Part shown: positions 1 through 6,490 of the stretch, piece after piece
How the letters are laid out: each line of letters opens with the position of its first letter
How positions within the stretch are numbered: position 1 is the stretch's first letter
Assembly (NCBI GenBank): GCA_030605305.1
Contig: JAUWIO010000014.1
Span: 1-10,516, forward strand
Source of the DNA: Actinomycetes bacterium
Lineage (GTDB): Bacteria; Actinomycetota; Aquicultoria; CAJVYJ01; JAUVQD01
DNA: 10,516 nucleotides
Reading direction: 5' to 3'
Notes under the pieces: generated by a model
The model's database searches: none
What the model saw: only the letters and a program-made list of their open reading frames with translations
Told to the model about the DNA's origin: nothing
Program-made: the position numbers and the translations under genes

Positions 1-355
1 TAACAGCTTGGTGAGAGCGGCGCGCTTCCTCCACACGCTCGATTATTTTGCCGACATCGATAGCTATACCTTGACGCTCGGCGGCGAGATGGGGCGAGAG
101 CGCTTCGCGCAGCCGATAGACGCCGACCGCATCGACATCCGCATCGGCCGCGTTGGCCAGGTATTCGTTGTCCGTATAGACCTCTGCTCCATCGTTATTG
201 CTAGCGCCCGAGACCACCGGTTTCAGGGCGATGGTCGACAATCCCGCCCGGCGGCAGGCGGCCACGAGCAAGGCGCTGACGACCGTCTTTCCGACGCCCG
301 TATCGGTGCCGATGACAGCGATAGCAGTACCGGGGCGGGGTTGGTGTGCCGACAC
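1..355 (-). CDS. bioD: Dethiobiotin synthase, N-terminal part (gene continues beyond the left edge)
   Basis: ATP-dependent dethiobiotin synthetase, which closes the ureido ring of 7,8-diaminopelargonate with CO2, the penultimate step of biotin synthesis; cytosolic. About 118 codons are present. The frame reads a P-loop near the N-terminus (IGTDTGVGKT), then LKPVVSG, a VYRLREALSPHLAAE stretch typical of the family's substrate region, and stops at RSHQAV just before the expected VEGAGG motif, so the C-terminal half lies outside. The start is a GTG at 355 sharing one base with the bioF stop (TAGTG junction), which implies translational coupling. It is the third gene of the bioB-bioF-bioD operon and needs no promoter of its own. 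The identification is secure from the P-loop, the SPHLA motif and the context; the rest of the protein cannot be judged. Confidence 0.93.
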   Translation of the reverse strand, partial: MSAHQPRPGTAIAVIGTDTGVGKTVVSALLVAACRRAGLSTIALKPVVSGASNNDGAEVYTDNEYLANAADADVDAVGVYRLREALSPHLAAERQGIAIDVGKIIERVEEARRSHQAV

Positions 356-1500
356 TATATCAACCCCCGTTCAGTGGCGATCCGGCCTATAACGACCAGC
401 ATCGTTTCCACTTCTTCATCGGAATGGGCGGCACTGACCGTGAGGCGCAGTCGCGCCCGGCCCCGGGGAACCGTCGGGTGGCGGACGGCCGGGATGAATG
501 CCCCGGCATCGAGACAGGCTTCGGAGAAGTCAAAAGCGTCTTGTTCGCCCCCGATGATGATTGGAATGATAGGGGAGTCGCCGCCGATCACTTCGAGGCC
601 GATCTCTATAAGTCGGCCTCTGACGTAGGCGGCGAGTTTTTGCACCCGCTCCCGGCGCCAGGGTTCAGCGCTTAAGATATCGATGGCGGCGCTGACCCCG
701 GCTAAAGTCGCCGGCGGCAGTCCGGTTGTAAACATAAACGATCGAGCCTTGTTGATCAGCAGTTCGATCGTTTCGCGGTCGCCGGCGACGAACCCGCCTA
801 AACCCCCCAAAGCTTTACTGAACGTGCCGGTCTCGATCGCCGGGTGGGCCTGAGTGTGGGCCGATGAGCCCTGACCCCCGGGCCCGAGTATGCCCGGCCC
901 GGGCGCGTCGTCGACGATGAGAGTGCAGTCATGGTCCGCGGCTAAGGAGGACAGCTCCGCCAGCGGCGCCAGGTCGCCGTCGACTGAGAAGAGCCCGTCG
1001 GTGACGATAAAGCGGTGCTCGAAAGCGGTCCAGCGCTCTAGCTGGGAGTGCAGGTGATCGGTGTCAGCGTGCCGGTAGCGTTTCAGTTGGGCGCCGCTCA
1101 GCTTGGCCCCGTCATACAGACTGGCATGGTTGAACTTGTCCATCAGGAGGAGGTCGCGGGAGCCGGCCAAAGAGCTGAGGGCGCCGGCATTGGCCATATA
1201 TCCGGTTGGGAAGACCAGGGCCGCCTCTTGTCCCTTGAGCGCCGCCACTTTTGTCTCCAATTCTCCGTAGAGTTCATGGTTGCCGCAGATAAGTCGCGAT
1301 GCTCCGGCCGACGCCCCATATTTCTCGAGTGCCCGGGCCGCCGCTTCAAGCACGTCAGGATGGTGCCGCAATCCCAAGTAGTCATTGGAGGCGAAGACGG
1401 TCGCCTTACGACCGTCAAACACTGCCCTGGTCGGGCCCGTATCTACCTGGTTCCGGAGGCGCCGGTAGAGACCGGCGGACTTGATGTCCTCCAGGCTCAT
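355..1500 (-). CDS. bioF: 8-amino-7-oxononanoate synthase (BioF), with an active-site His replaced by Pro
   Basis: PLP-dependent alpha-oxoamine synthase of fold type I, which condenses pimeloyl thioester with L-alanine to give KAPA, the first dedicated step of the biotin ring pathway. The 381 residues match the usual family length. Visible landmarks: ASNDYLGL near 37-44, the PLP-stacking histidine at 125 (NHASL), the PLP N1 aspartate at 197, and the Schiff-base lysine at 229 in TFSKALGG. The motif that normally reads DDAHGTG reads DDAPGPG (residues 197-203). The histidine that contacts the PLP 3'-oxygen (H207 in E. coli, seven residues before the start of the same spacing to the lysine) is therefore Pro200. 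The ATG overlaps the bioB stop by four bases (ATGA) and the stop overlaps bioD by one. Family assignment is firm. Full activity is uncertain because of the substitution, which could also be a sequencing error. Confidence 0.93.
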   Translation of the reverse strand: MSLEDIKSAGLYRRLRNQVDTGPTRAVFDGRKATVFASNDYLGLRHHPDVLEAAARALEKYGASAGASRLICGNHELYGELETKVAALKGQEAALVFPTGYMANAGALSSLAGSRDLLLMDKFNHASLYDGAKLSGAQLKRYRHADTDHLHSQLERWTAFEHRFIVTDGLFSVDGDLAPLAELSSLAADHDCTLIVDDAPGPGILGPGGQGSSAHTQAHPAIETGTFSKALGGLGGFVAGDRETIELLINKARSFMFTTGLPPATLAGVSAAIDILSAEPWRRERVQKLAAYVRGRLIEIGLEVIGGDSPIIPIIIGGEQDAFDFSEACLDAGAFIPAVRHPTVPRGRARLRLTVSAAHSDEEVETMLVVIGRIATERGLI

Positions 1501-2525
1501 TTTTCGTTTGCGTTGCCGGCCGGACTCTCGCCAGTGAGCTGGAAACCCAGCGAGCGGAGCATCTCGAGATCGGCTTGGACCGCCGGTCCGGCCGTCGTCA
1601 GCAGATCGCCGATGAGCAGGGCGTTGGCTCCGGTCTGAAAGGGAAGGCTGGGGTCATCAGAGAAAGTGCCGCGCCGCCCACCGGCGAGGCGGATATATGC
1701 TTTTGGCAGCACCAGGCGGAATATAGCCAAGTACTTGAGGGCTTCGATCGCCGACATCAGCGGCTGATCTTCCAGGGGCGTGCCGCGGCGGGGATCCAGG
1801 AAGTTGATCGGGACCGAGATAGGATCGAGCTCTTTCAGCTCAAAGGCGAACTCGACCCGCTGCCGCGGGGACTCGCCCAGATTGAGGATGCCGCCGACAC
1901 ACTTCTCGATGCCGGACGTCTCAAGATTACTTACAGTCTCTAGTTTGTCAGCGTATTCGTGGGTCGAGCAGACCTCGCTGAAGTGGCCGGCCGCTGTCTC
2001 TACATTGTGGTGGTAGCGATCGAGTCCGGCCTGGCGGAGGCGGTTCGCGCGTTCCGGTGTCAGGGCGCCGACCGAAGCGCAGCGGTGCATACCGGTCTCC
2101 CGGCTGAGCCGGGAGACAGCCTCGACGACCGTTTCAAAATCCTCGTCGCTGAGGGTGTCACCGCTAGCGACGATACAGAAGCGATGGGCCCCGGCCGATT
2201 CCGCCTCCTTGGCGGCCGCCACTATCTCCTTGACCGGCTTCATCGGGTAAACCGGGGCATCAGTCTCATAGTGGCTCGACTGGGTGCAAAACTTGCAGTC
2301 TTCAGGGCACCGGCCCGACCGGGCGTTGATTATCGAACATAGGTCGATCGAGTCGGAAGTATGCTTTTGGCGGACTGAATCGGCCGCTTTGGCCAGGACG
2401 GGGACGTGTTCATCAGGTGTCTCGGACAGGACAAGGGCCTCGTCAAAAGTCAGCTCGCCACCTTCTAGCAGGTGTTTCTCAAGCCCTTCGATATATTCAG
2501 GCCAATTGTAAACCTTATCCTCCAT
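1497..2525 (-). CDS. bioB: Biotin synthase (radical SAM)
   Basis: Radical SAM enzyme that inserts sulfur into dethiobiotin, the last step of biotin synthesis. Counting from the ATG at 2525 (342 aa), the SAM [4Fe-4S] ligands are C73, C77 and C80 (CPEDCKFC). The putative sulfur-donating [2Fe-2S] ligands are C117 (FCIVASG), C149 (HRCAS), C209 (KCVGG) and R279 (YIRLAGGR), all with the family's spacing, so the enzyme looks intact. The frame stays open upstream to a TTG at 2564, through an ATG at 2537 and a GTG at 2528. I prefer 2525 or 2528 for two reasons: a good promoter lies across 2536-2564, and alignment to known BioB N-termini begins near NWPEYIEG. No Shine-Dalgarno precedes these starts, so translation may be leaderless. 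It is the first gene of the bio operon, and its 5' end overlaps a BirA-like operator. Confidence 0.93.
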   Translation of the reverse strand: MEDKVYNWPEYIEGLEKHLLEGGELTFDEALVLSETPDEHVPVLAKAADSVRQKHTSDSIDLCSIINARSGRCPEDCKFCTQSSHYETDAPVYPMKPVKEIVAAAKEAESAGAHRFCIVASGDTLSDEDFETVVEAVSRLSRETGMHRCASVGALTPERANRLRQAGLDRYHHNVETAAGHFSEVCSTHEYADKLETVSNLETSGIEKCVGGILNLGESPRQRVEFAFELKELDPISVPINFLDPRRGTPLEDQPLMSAIEALKYLAIFRLVLPKAYIRLAGGRRGTFSDDPSLPFQTGANALLIGDLLTTAGPAVQADLEMLRSLGFQLTGESPAGNANEK

Positions 2526-2537
2526 CACAGTTGACAT
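2506..2537. promoter_or_regulatory. Candidate BirA (biotin repressor) operator
   Basis: The left half-site TTGTAAACC (2506-2514) is identical to the known biotin-operator half-site. After a 14-base spacer comes AGTTGACAT (2529-2537), whose reverse complement matches the half-site at 6 of 9 positions. The spacer length is that of known BirA boxes. The box covers the -10 element, the predicted transcription start and the first codons of bioB, so a bound repressor would block initiation. One half is perfect and the other degenerate, hence moderate confidence. Confidence 0.6.
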
Positions 2538-2564
2538 AATTGGCGAAAAAGCGATTGCAGTCAA
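2536..2564 (-). promoter_or_regulatory. SigA-type promoter of the biotin operon
   Basis: On the minus strand, TTGACT (2564-2559; 5 of 6 to consensus), a 17-base spacer and AATTAT (2541-2536; 4 of 6). The expected start is near 2528-2529, at or next to the GTG-ATG pair that could begin bioB, which predicts a leaderless or nearly leaderless transcript. The -10 element lies beside and partly within the BirA-like box. Confidence 0.5.
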
Positions 2565-2590
2565 GGCCGCTCTTAAGCTAGCATCGACTT

Positions 2591-3355
2591 ATGCTATTGG
2601 TTGTCGATATAGGGAATACCCAAATGGCCATCGGCCTCTTTGATGGGGAAGATATGGCCGGCGATTGGCGGACCGCGACTATTGCGGACCGAACAGACGA
2701 TGAGCTGGCGGTCGAGTTCAGCGGCCTCTTCGCGTTGACGGGGCGGGTCCTGGGAGACGTCACACGGGTCTCGCTGGCTTCGGTCGTGCCGGCGGTGGGC
2801 GACGCCTTCTTGAAGATGGTCGACAAATATATGGACGCAAAGACATTAGTGGTCGGTTTCGAGACCGAGTCGGGCCTCACTATAGAATATGAGTATCCGG
2901 AGAACGTCGGCGCGGACCGGATCGCCAATGCCGTGGCCGGCTATGAAATGGAGGGCGGCCCGCTCGTCATCGTCGATTTCGGTACGGCCACGACCTTTGA
3001 CGTCGTCTCCGCTGAAGGGGCGTATCTCGGAGGGGCCATCGCTCCGGGCGTGATGACCGGGGCCGATGCCCTGGTCGATAAAGCCGCCGGCCTCAAGGGA
3101 GTCTCACTCGAGGCGCCGACTCGATATATCGGCCGCAATACGGATGCAAGCCTGCGGGCGGGGATCATTTTCGGCGCCGCGGCTCTTGTGGACGGCATCA
3201 TCGCCGGTATCAGGCGAGAGCTGGGCGTCGTCTGTCCGGTCATCGGCACGGGGGGCCTCGTCGACCTAGTCGGCCTCCACTGCCGCACTATCGACCGTCT
3301 CGAACCGAAACTTACTCTGTATGGCCTAAAACGCCTGTGGGACCTCAATAACTAA
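2591..3355 (+). CDS. coaX: Type III pantothenate kinase
   Basis: Phosphorylates pantothenate with ATP, the first step of coenzyme A synthesis; cytosolic, acetate-kinase/Hsp70-like fold, feedback-resistant to CoA in characterised members. The 254 residues fit the usual length. Motifs in order: DIGNT at 6-10 (phosphate-binding loop), NVGADRIANAV near 105-115 (substrate loop), DFGTATTFDVV at 129-139, YLGGAIAPGV at 145-154, IGTGG at 218-222, and EPKLTLYGLKRL near the C-terminus. The ATG at 2591 has no clear Shine-Dalgarno. A weak TTGCAG-18-TAGCAT promoter (2555-2584) would place the transcription start at the ATG itself, so leaderless translation is possible. It is divergent from bioB with only 65 bases between the start codons, and a shared regulatory region is likely. 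Confidence 0.95.
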   Translation: MLLVVDIGNTQMAIGLFDGEDMAGDWRTATIADRTDDELAVEFSGLFALTGRVLGDVTRVSLASVVPAVGDAFLKMVDKYMDAKTLVVGFETESGLTIEYEYPENVGADRIANAVAGYEMEGGPLVIVDFGTATTFDVVSAEGAYLGGAIAPGVMTGADALVDKAAGLKGVSLEAPTRYIGRNTDASLRAGIIFGAAALVDGIIAGIRRELGVVCPVIGTGGLVDLVGLHCRTIDRLEPKLTLYGLKRLWDLNN

Positions 3356-3424
3356 GAGGCGGCAGCGAGTTTGAGCGAGTCGAGACGTTAGCTGCTCGGC
3401 AAGGCGCGATAATTCAGAATTTAG

Positions 3425-3453
3425 TTGTGACTCCAAGCGCTTGCGTATATTAT
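3425..3453 (+). promoter_or_regulatory. Possible SigA-type promoter upstream of the 3563 gene, containing a palindrome
   Basis: TTGTGA (3425-3430; 4 of 6), a 17-base spacer and TATTAT (3448-3453; 5 of 6) in an AT-rich patch. The spacer contains the perfect 10-base palindrome CAAGCGCTTG (3434-3443). Its AAGCGCTT core resembles LacI-family operator centres, so a repressor could sit between -35 and -10. The predicted start near 3460 would give a leader of about 100 bases running through the downstream sigma-28 promoter. Confidence 0.4.
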
Positions 3454-3503
3454 ATAGGCATACGGTTCGTTACACACCAAAAGCAACCCTCCAGAGTAAG
3501 CCC

Positions 3504-3530
3504 TAAAGTTCTTTACGCTAGCGCCGATAA
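3504..3530 (+). promoter_or_regulatory. Sigma-28 (FliA/SigD, flagellar) promoter
   Basis: TAAAGTTC (3504-3511), exactly 11 bases, then GCCGATAA (3523-3530). The known sigma-28 consensus is TAAAGTTT-N11-GCCGATAA, so 15 of 16 element bases and the spacer length agree. Transcription would start near 3537, leaving a leader of about 26 bases with AAGGAA (3555-3560) just before the ATG at 3563. This is the strongest promoter match in the gap and ties the next two genes to a motility-type regulon. Confidence 0.8.
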
Positions 3531-3562
3531 GACGAGTAAGCGAGAGCTAAGAGCAAGGAAAT

Positions 3563-3799
3563 ATGGCTACTTATCTTGAAAAACTAGAAGTAGAACTCGA
3601 GTCGCTTATGGGCGAGACCGGCCACCGTACGTTGCAAGCTTGCCTGGGAAGAGTCGGAAATACCGGGGTAGAGATGGCTTTCTTTGACAAGGTTGCCCTC
3701 GTCAAAGAGCTTTCCGAGGCCTTTTCTATGATCATGCCCGAGAACCGGGTAGCTTTGCTCAAGTTAAAACTCGTAAATCTGAAGGGAGACGGCGAGTAG
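3563..3799 (+). CDS. Small (78 aa) cytosolic protein of unknown function
   Basis: I do not recognise this protein. It has no signal peptide or membrane segment and is predicted to be mostly helical. An acidic N-terminal helix (EKLEVELESLMGE) is followed by a glycine-containing turn with a single Cys at about residue 27 (CLGRVGNTG) and two further helices (FDKVALVKELSEAF and VALLKLKLVNL). It looks like a small protein-interaction or regulatory module. The ATG follows AAGGAA at a short spacing and lies 32 bases after the sigma-28 -10 element. Its TAG stop shares one base with the GTG of the next gene (TAGTG), so the two are probably translated together and may act as partners. Being coupled, sigma-28-preceded and in frame with a good start supports a real gene; its function is unknown. 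Confidence 0.8.
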   Translation: MATYLEKLEVELESLMGETGHRTLQACLGRVGNTGVEMAFFDKVALVKELSEAFSMIMPENRVALLKLKLVNLKGDGE

Positions 3800-5331
3800 T
3801 GAAACGCAATTTGTTGTTTTTGATGGTCTTGATCTTGGTGGCGGTCTTTCCGGTCCAGTCAGCACTGGCTGTCGCGCCGTCCGCCGACGATTGGGCAGAT
3901 TTTAAAGCGGCTTTTGATCAAGCCATTGACGGCCTAGAGGCGGATCCCGATACCGCCCAAGGCGAGCTGGCAAATGCCCAGACTATCTTTGATGAGCGGT
4001 TTGATTTGAGTGACGTCCATAGTTCAGCCAAGGATCGGGTCAGGGTCGCGTTTGGCGCTGCCCAGTCGGCTTTATCGGCGGGGGACCGGATGGGATTGGC
4101 CGAGCAGTCCGAGATTGCCGAGAAGTCGGCACTGGCCTTGATATTCACCGAGTTGGAAGCGGCACTAGACGCCGGGCGCATCGAAGACGCTAACGGCTGG
4201 TTCGCGGTCATGGCCGCGCAACTCAAGCTCGGGCAAGATCACGAGTTGACTGAACAAATGAACTCTCTTAAGAGTGGCACCGCTGCCGAAGGTGGGGCCA
4301 CGGTCATCGATGGGCTGGCGCTGAAATTGGCCGACAAGGTGGCCGAGGAGCTGGACGAGGCCGTAGCCCTGGCCGACCCCGATAGCCCGGAGCGCGACGT
4401 CGCGGAGGCCCGGATCAAGGCCGCAGAAGGCATCGGGTATTTTCAAGCAATCGCAGCAAGGGTTCACAATAAGATCGGTCTCAAGGATGGCTCTGTCGTA
4501 AGCGGAGCAGTAGGTTCGGTTTACGCTTCCTTGTTGGACGGAGATTGGGAGCTAGCCGCTGAACACGCTGATATCGCTAAAAACGAGCTCGAAGAATTCG
4601 CGCCGCACGAAGAGATGTCAGCGTCGGCGTTTGACAAAGGTATCGCCGATATTCAAGGTATTTTGGCCGCCGTCAGGACGGAAACAGCGGCCGGTAACAC
4701 GGAGGCCGCTAAGCATCAGGCCCAGGATGCTTGGGGTGCTTTTGTTGTCGTCGAACCTGAAATCCGCCGGCTCGACGTGAACAGGTACGTGGCGATCGAA
4801 AAAATATTCCCAATAATCCAGGAGCATCCTGAAGTCGCAGATGTTGATGAGTTAAGCAACCTCTTTACTGAGGTGGCTGCGGTTAACAGCGGCGAGCAAG
4901 ACGCCTCGCAAGCCTCCATCTCCGACACGGCGATCACGTTCTTCGAAACCTGGCGTCACATCCTGTTCGGCCTTTTGGCCTTGCTCGGGATATACCCAAT
5001 CTATCTGATCACCAAGGCCTTCGGCTGGCGCCATCGGGCCTGGAGAAACATCGGCATCTTCATGATCTTGCTGATCATCCCCGTTTTTATGGAAGCGCTG
5101 GGCCGACTTGGTGTCGAGGCCAAGATCGAAACGTTGCAGGCCTTTAGTTTCGCTGTCAATGAGTACGCGATGCTGGTTTGGGGCTTGATAATGTTCACGG
5201 CATTCCTCTTTGCCATCAACGGCCTCAGGGCTTTTTGCGCCCAATTCGGGATCGAAGCCATTGGCGTCCGCCAGCCCGAGATCGATGTGCCCGCGCCTGA
5301 CAGCAGTGACGTAGAGACCCCCGTCAAGTAA
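3799..5331 (+). CDS. Exported helical protein with three C-terminal membrane segments; FTR1 N-terminal-like ectodomain
   Basis: Unknown function. From the sequence: a signal peptide at about 1-24 (hydrophobic run ending ALA before VAP), a long acidic Ala/Glu/Asp-rich helical extracytoplasmic region (about 25-380), three membrane segments (about 386-406, 415-434, 455-475) with GWRHRAWRN between the first two, and a short acidic, Pro-containing tail. Within the ectodomain, a stretch near 285-345 (helix, GN/GD turn, AxxAxxAWGAF, VEPEIRRLD, then an IEKIF helix) resembles the extracytoplasmic helical repeats that precede the FTR1/EfeU ferrous-iron permease domain. The permease core is absent: no REXXE motif and three segments rather than about seven. 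It could be a metal- or ligand-binding sensor or an envelope scaffold. The GTG start at 3799 overlaps the upstream stop, with GGGAG at 3784-3788 as a possible ribosome-binding site. Confidence 0.85.
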   Translation: MKRNLLFLMVLILVAVFPVQSALAVAPSADDWADFKAAFDQAIDGLEADPDTAQGELANAQTIFDERFDLSDVHSSAKDRVRVAFGAAQSALSAGDRMGLAEQSEIAEKSALALIFTELEAALDAGRIEDANGWFAVMAAQLKLGQDHELTEQMNSLKSGTAAEGGATVIDGLALKLADKVAEELDEAVALADPDSPERDVAEARIKAAEGIGYFQAIAARVHNKIGLKDGSVVSGAVGSVYASLLDGDWELAAEHADIAKNELEEFAPHEEMSASAFDKGIADIQGILAAVRTETAAGNTEAAKHQAQDAWGAFVVVEPEIRRLDVNRYVAIEKIFPIIQEHPEVADVDELSNLFTEVAAVNSGEQDASQASISDTAITFFETWRHILFGLLALLGIYPIYLITKAFGWRHRAWRNIGIFMILLIIPVFMEALGRLGVEAKIETLQAFSFAVNEYAMLVWGLIMFTAFLFAINGLRAFCAQFGIEAIGVRQPEIDVPAPDSSDVETPVK

Positions 5332-5341
5332 TTTCGAAAGC

Positions 5342-6490
5342 TTAGGCGCTACGGCGGGTGCCGGCTCTGGCTTTCGCCCGCCGCCAGCCATTCTTGGAAG
5401 AGCTCTTGAGTTTCTTGCTCAGTCGCTTGAAGCGGGCAGTCCGGCGCACGCGCCGGATATCGGCCCGGGAGATATCTTTACCGAAGTTGCGCAACCCCGC
5501 CAATTCGAACGTGTGCTTGTCGCCGATCGCGGCTATCTCGCGGACTTTCTCCACCGGCATATTGCGGCCTAGACTGAAACTCTCCGGCTTGTTTTCCAGC
5601 GTCAGCAGGATCGTTTCAGCTTCGCACGCAAAGGTCAGAAAATCCGGCATACCGAGATCTACCCGATAATCTGTCGTTATTTCCGGGCGCCCCGGCAAAC
5701 GGATGACGCCGCCCTCGATGACTAAGACATCTTTACGGCTGCTGACCCGGTTGGCGACGTCACGCGGGCGAGCTACATCACAGACGACAGAACCCGGCAA
5801 GAGCTTGTCGACCTCGATCACAGGGCCGACCGCGTTGGTCGCGGAAAGGATGAGTTGGGCCTCACTCAAAGCGCCGGCAGTGTCATCGGTGACGACAGCG
5901 TTCGGGCCGATCTTCTCGGCCAATCGCTCCAGCGGAGCGGAGACTTGGCGGCCGGCCAGGATGATCTTCTTGACCTGCGGCGCCAGCAGCTCGGCGCAGG
6001 CGCCGCCGATCGAACCGGTGGCCCCGACGATCAGCGCGGTCGCGTCTTTAGTATCTATTTTCATCTTCTCGCCTGCCATCTTTAGCGCTTCGATGGCCGA
6101 GAAGGCAGTAAAGCTGCTGCCTGTCGTGACCGGGATGTTTAAGCGGGCGGCCACTTTCTTGCCGCGGTTGCCGACGACCGACGTGAACGCCCCCAAGCCT
6201 ACGATCATGGCGCCGTTCTCTTCTGCCAACCGGCCCGCGAGAGTCAATTTCTCCAGGACTAGATCGGCTGGTAGTCCGAGTATCTGCTGGGGCAACAAGG
6301 GCAGGCAGATAAGCATACCTTCGACTTCATCGTGAGGGGAGACGAGCCCTTTACGGTTGGCGATCACGAAAGGAGGCATCCACTCCAGCATCTTCTCGAC
6401 CAAACGTTCCGGCTTGTCGGCCGCTTTTGGCTCGAACGTGCAGACTTCATCGATGGAGAGCGGGTGCATGATGAAGGCGTACTTTCTCAT
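5342..6490 (-). CDS. Acyl-ACP-reductase-like dehydrogenase (COG5322-type), with a basic tail
   Basis: Resembles the cyanobacterial long-chain acyl-[ACP] reductase family (AAR), which reduces acyl thioesters to aldehydes with NADPH through a cysteine acyl intermediate. Of 382 residues, the N-terminal part has LGAFTSVVGN (99-108) and TTGSSFTA (122-129), like AAR's LGGFSSI and TTGN motifs. A Rossmann loop GATGSIG spans 156-162. TFACEAETILLTLE around Cys289 and SLGRNMPVEKV (306-316) match the AAR C-terminal part, and Cys289 aligns with the catalytic Cys of AAR from memory. Residues ~336-382 form an Arg/Lys-rich tail, which I do not know from cyanobacterial AAR (about 341 aa). It is the last gene of the four-gene operon; its ATG overlaps the SRPBCC stop (ATGA). 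Automatic annotation may call it shikimate dehydrogenase. Substrate and product are unproven. Confidence 0.8.
   Translation of the reverse strand: MRKYAFIMHPLSIDEVCTFEPKAADKPERLVEKMLEWMPPFVIANRKGLVSPHDEVEGMLICLPLLPQQILGLPADLVLEKLTLAGRLAEENGAMIVGLGAFTSVVGNRGKKVAARLNIPVTTGSSFTAFSAIEALKMAGEKMKIDTKDATALIVGATGSIGGACAELLAPQVKKIILAGRQVSAPLERLAEKIGPNAVVTDDTAGALSEAQLILSATNAVGPVIEVDKLLPGSVVCDVARPRDVANRVSSRKDVLVIEGGVIRLPGRPEITTDYRVDLGMPDFLTFACEAETILLTLENKPESFSLGRNMPVEKVREIAAIGDKHTFELAGLRNFGKDISRADIRRVRRTARFKRLSKKLKSSSKNGWRRAKARAGTRRSA

Noticed and set aside
1048-1638. Long plus-strand open frames opposite bioF/bioB and similar frames opposite other genes
   Set aside because: They are antisense to genes with clear catalytic motifs, have Arg/Pro/Ser-rich compositions typical of GC-rich shadow frames, and show no ribosome-binding sites or domain motifs.
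2531-2559. Plus-strand coaX promoter from the perfect TTGACA at 2531
   Set aside because: At 17-18 bases downstream there is only ATTGCA/TTGCAG, not a credible -10. The hexamer is better explained as part of the BirA-like half-site.
2526-2564. bioB starting at TTG 2564 or ATG 2537
   Set aside because: These codons have no ribosome-binding site, fall within the promoter, and extend beyond the N-terminus expected for BioB.
3356-3424. Rho-independent terminator after coaX
   Set aside because: Only 4-base pairings (GAGC/GCTC) could be found and no T-run follows.
3356-3562. Riboswitch or structured RNA in the gap before the 3563 gene
   Set aside because: I looked for c-di-GMP, cobalamin and similar conserved cores and saw none; promoter motifs account for the conserved-looking parts.
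3799-5331. Functional FTR1/EfeU iron permease
   Set aside because: There is no REXXE motif and there are only three C-terminal membrane segments; at most the ectodomain is related.
5318-5345. Bidirectional terminator between the convergent genes ending at 5331 and 5342
   Set aside because: The 10-base gap and its flanks contain short palindromes (TTCGAA, AAGCTT) but no stem-loop with a T-run.
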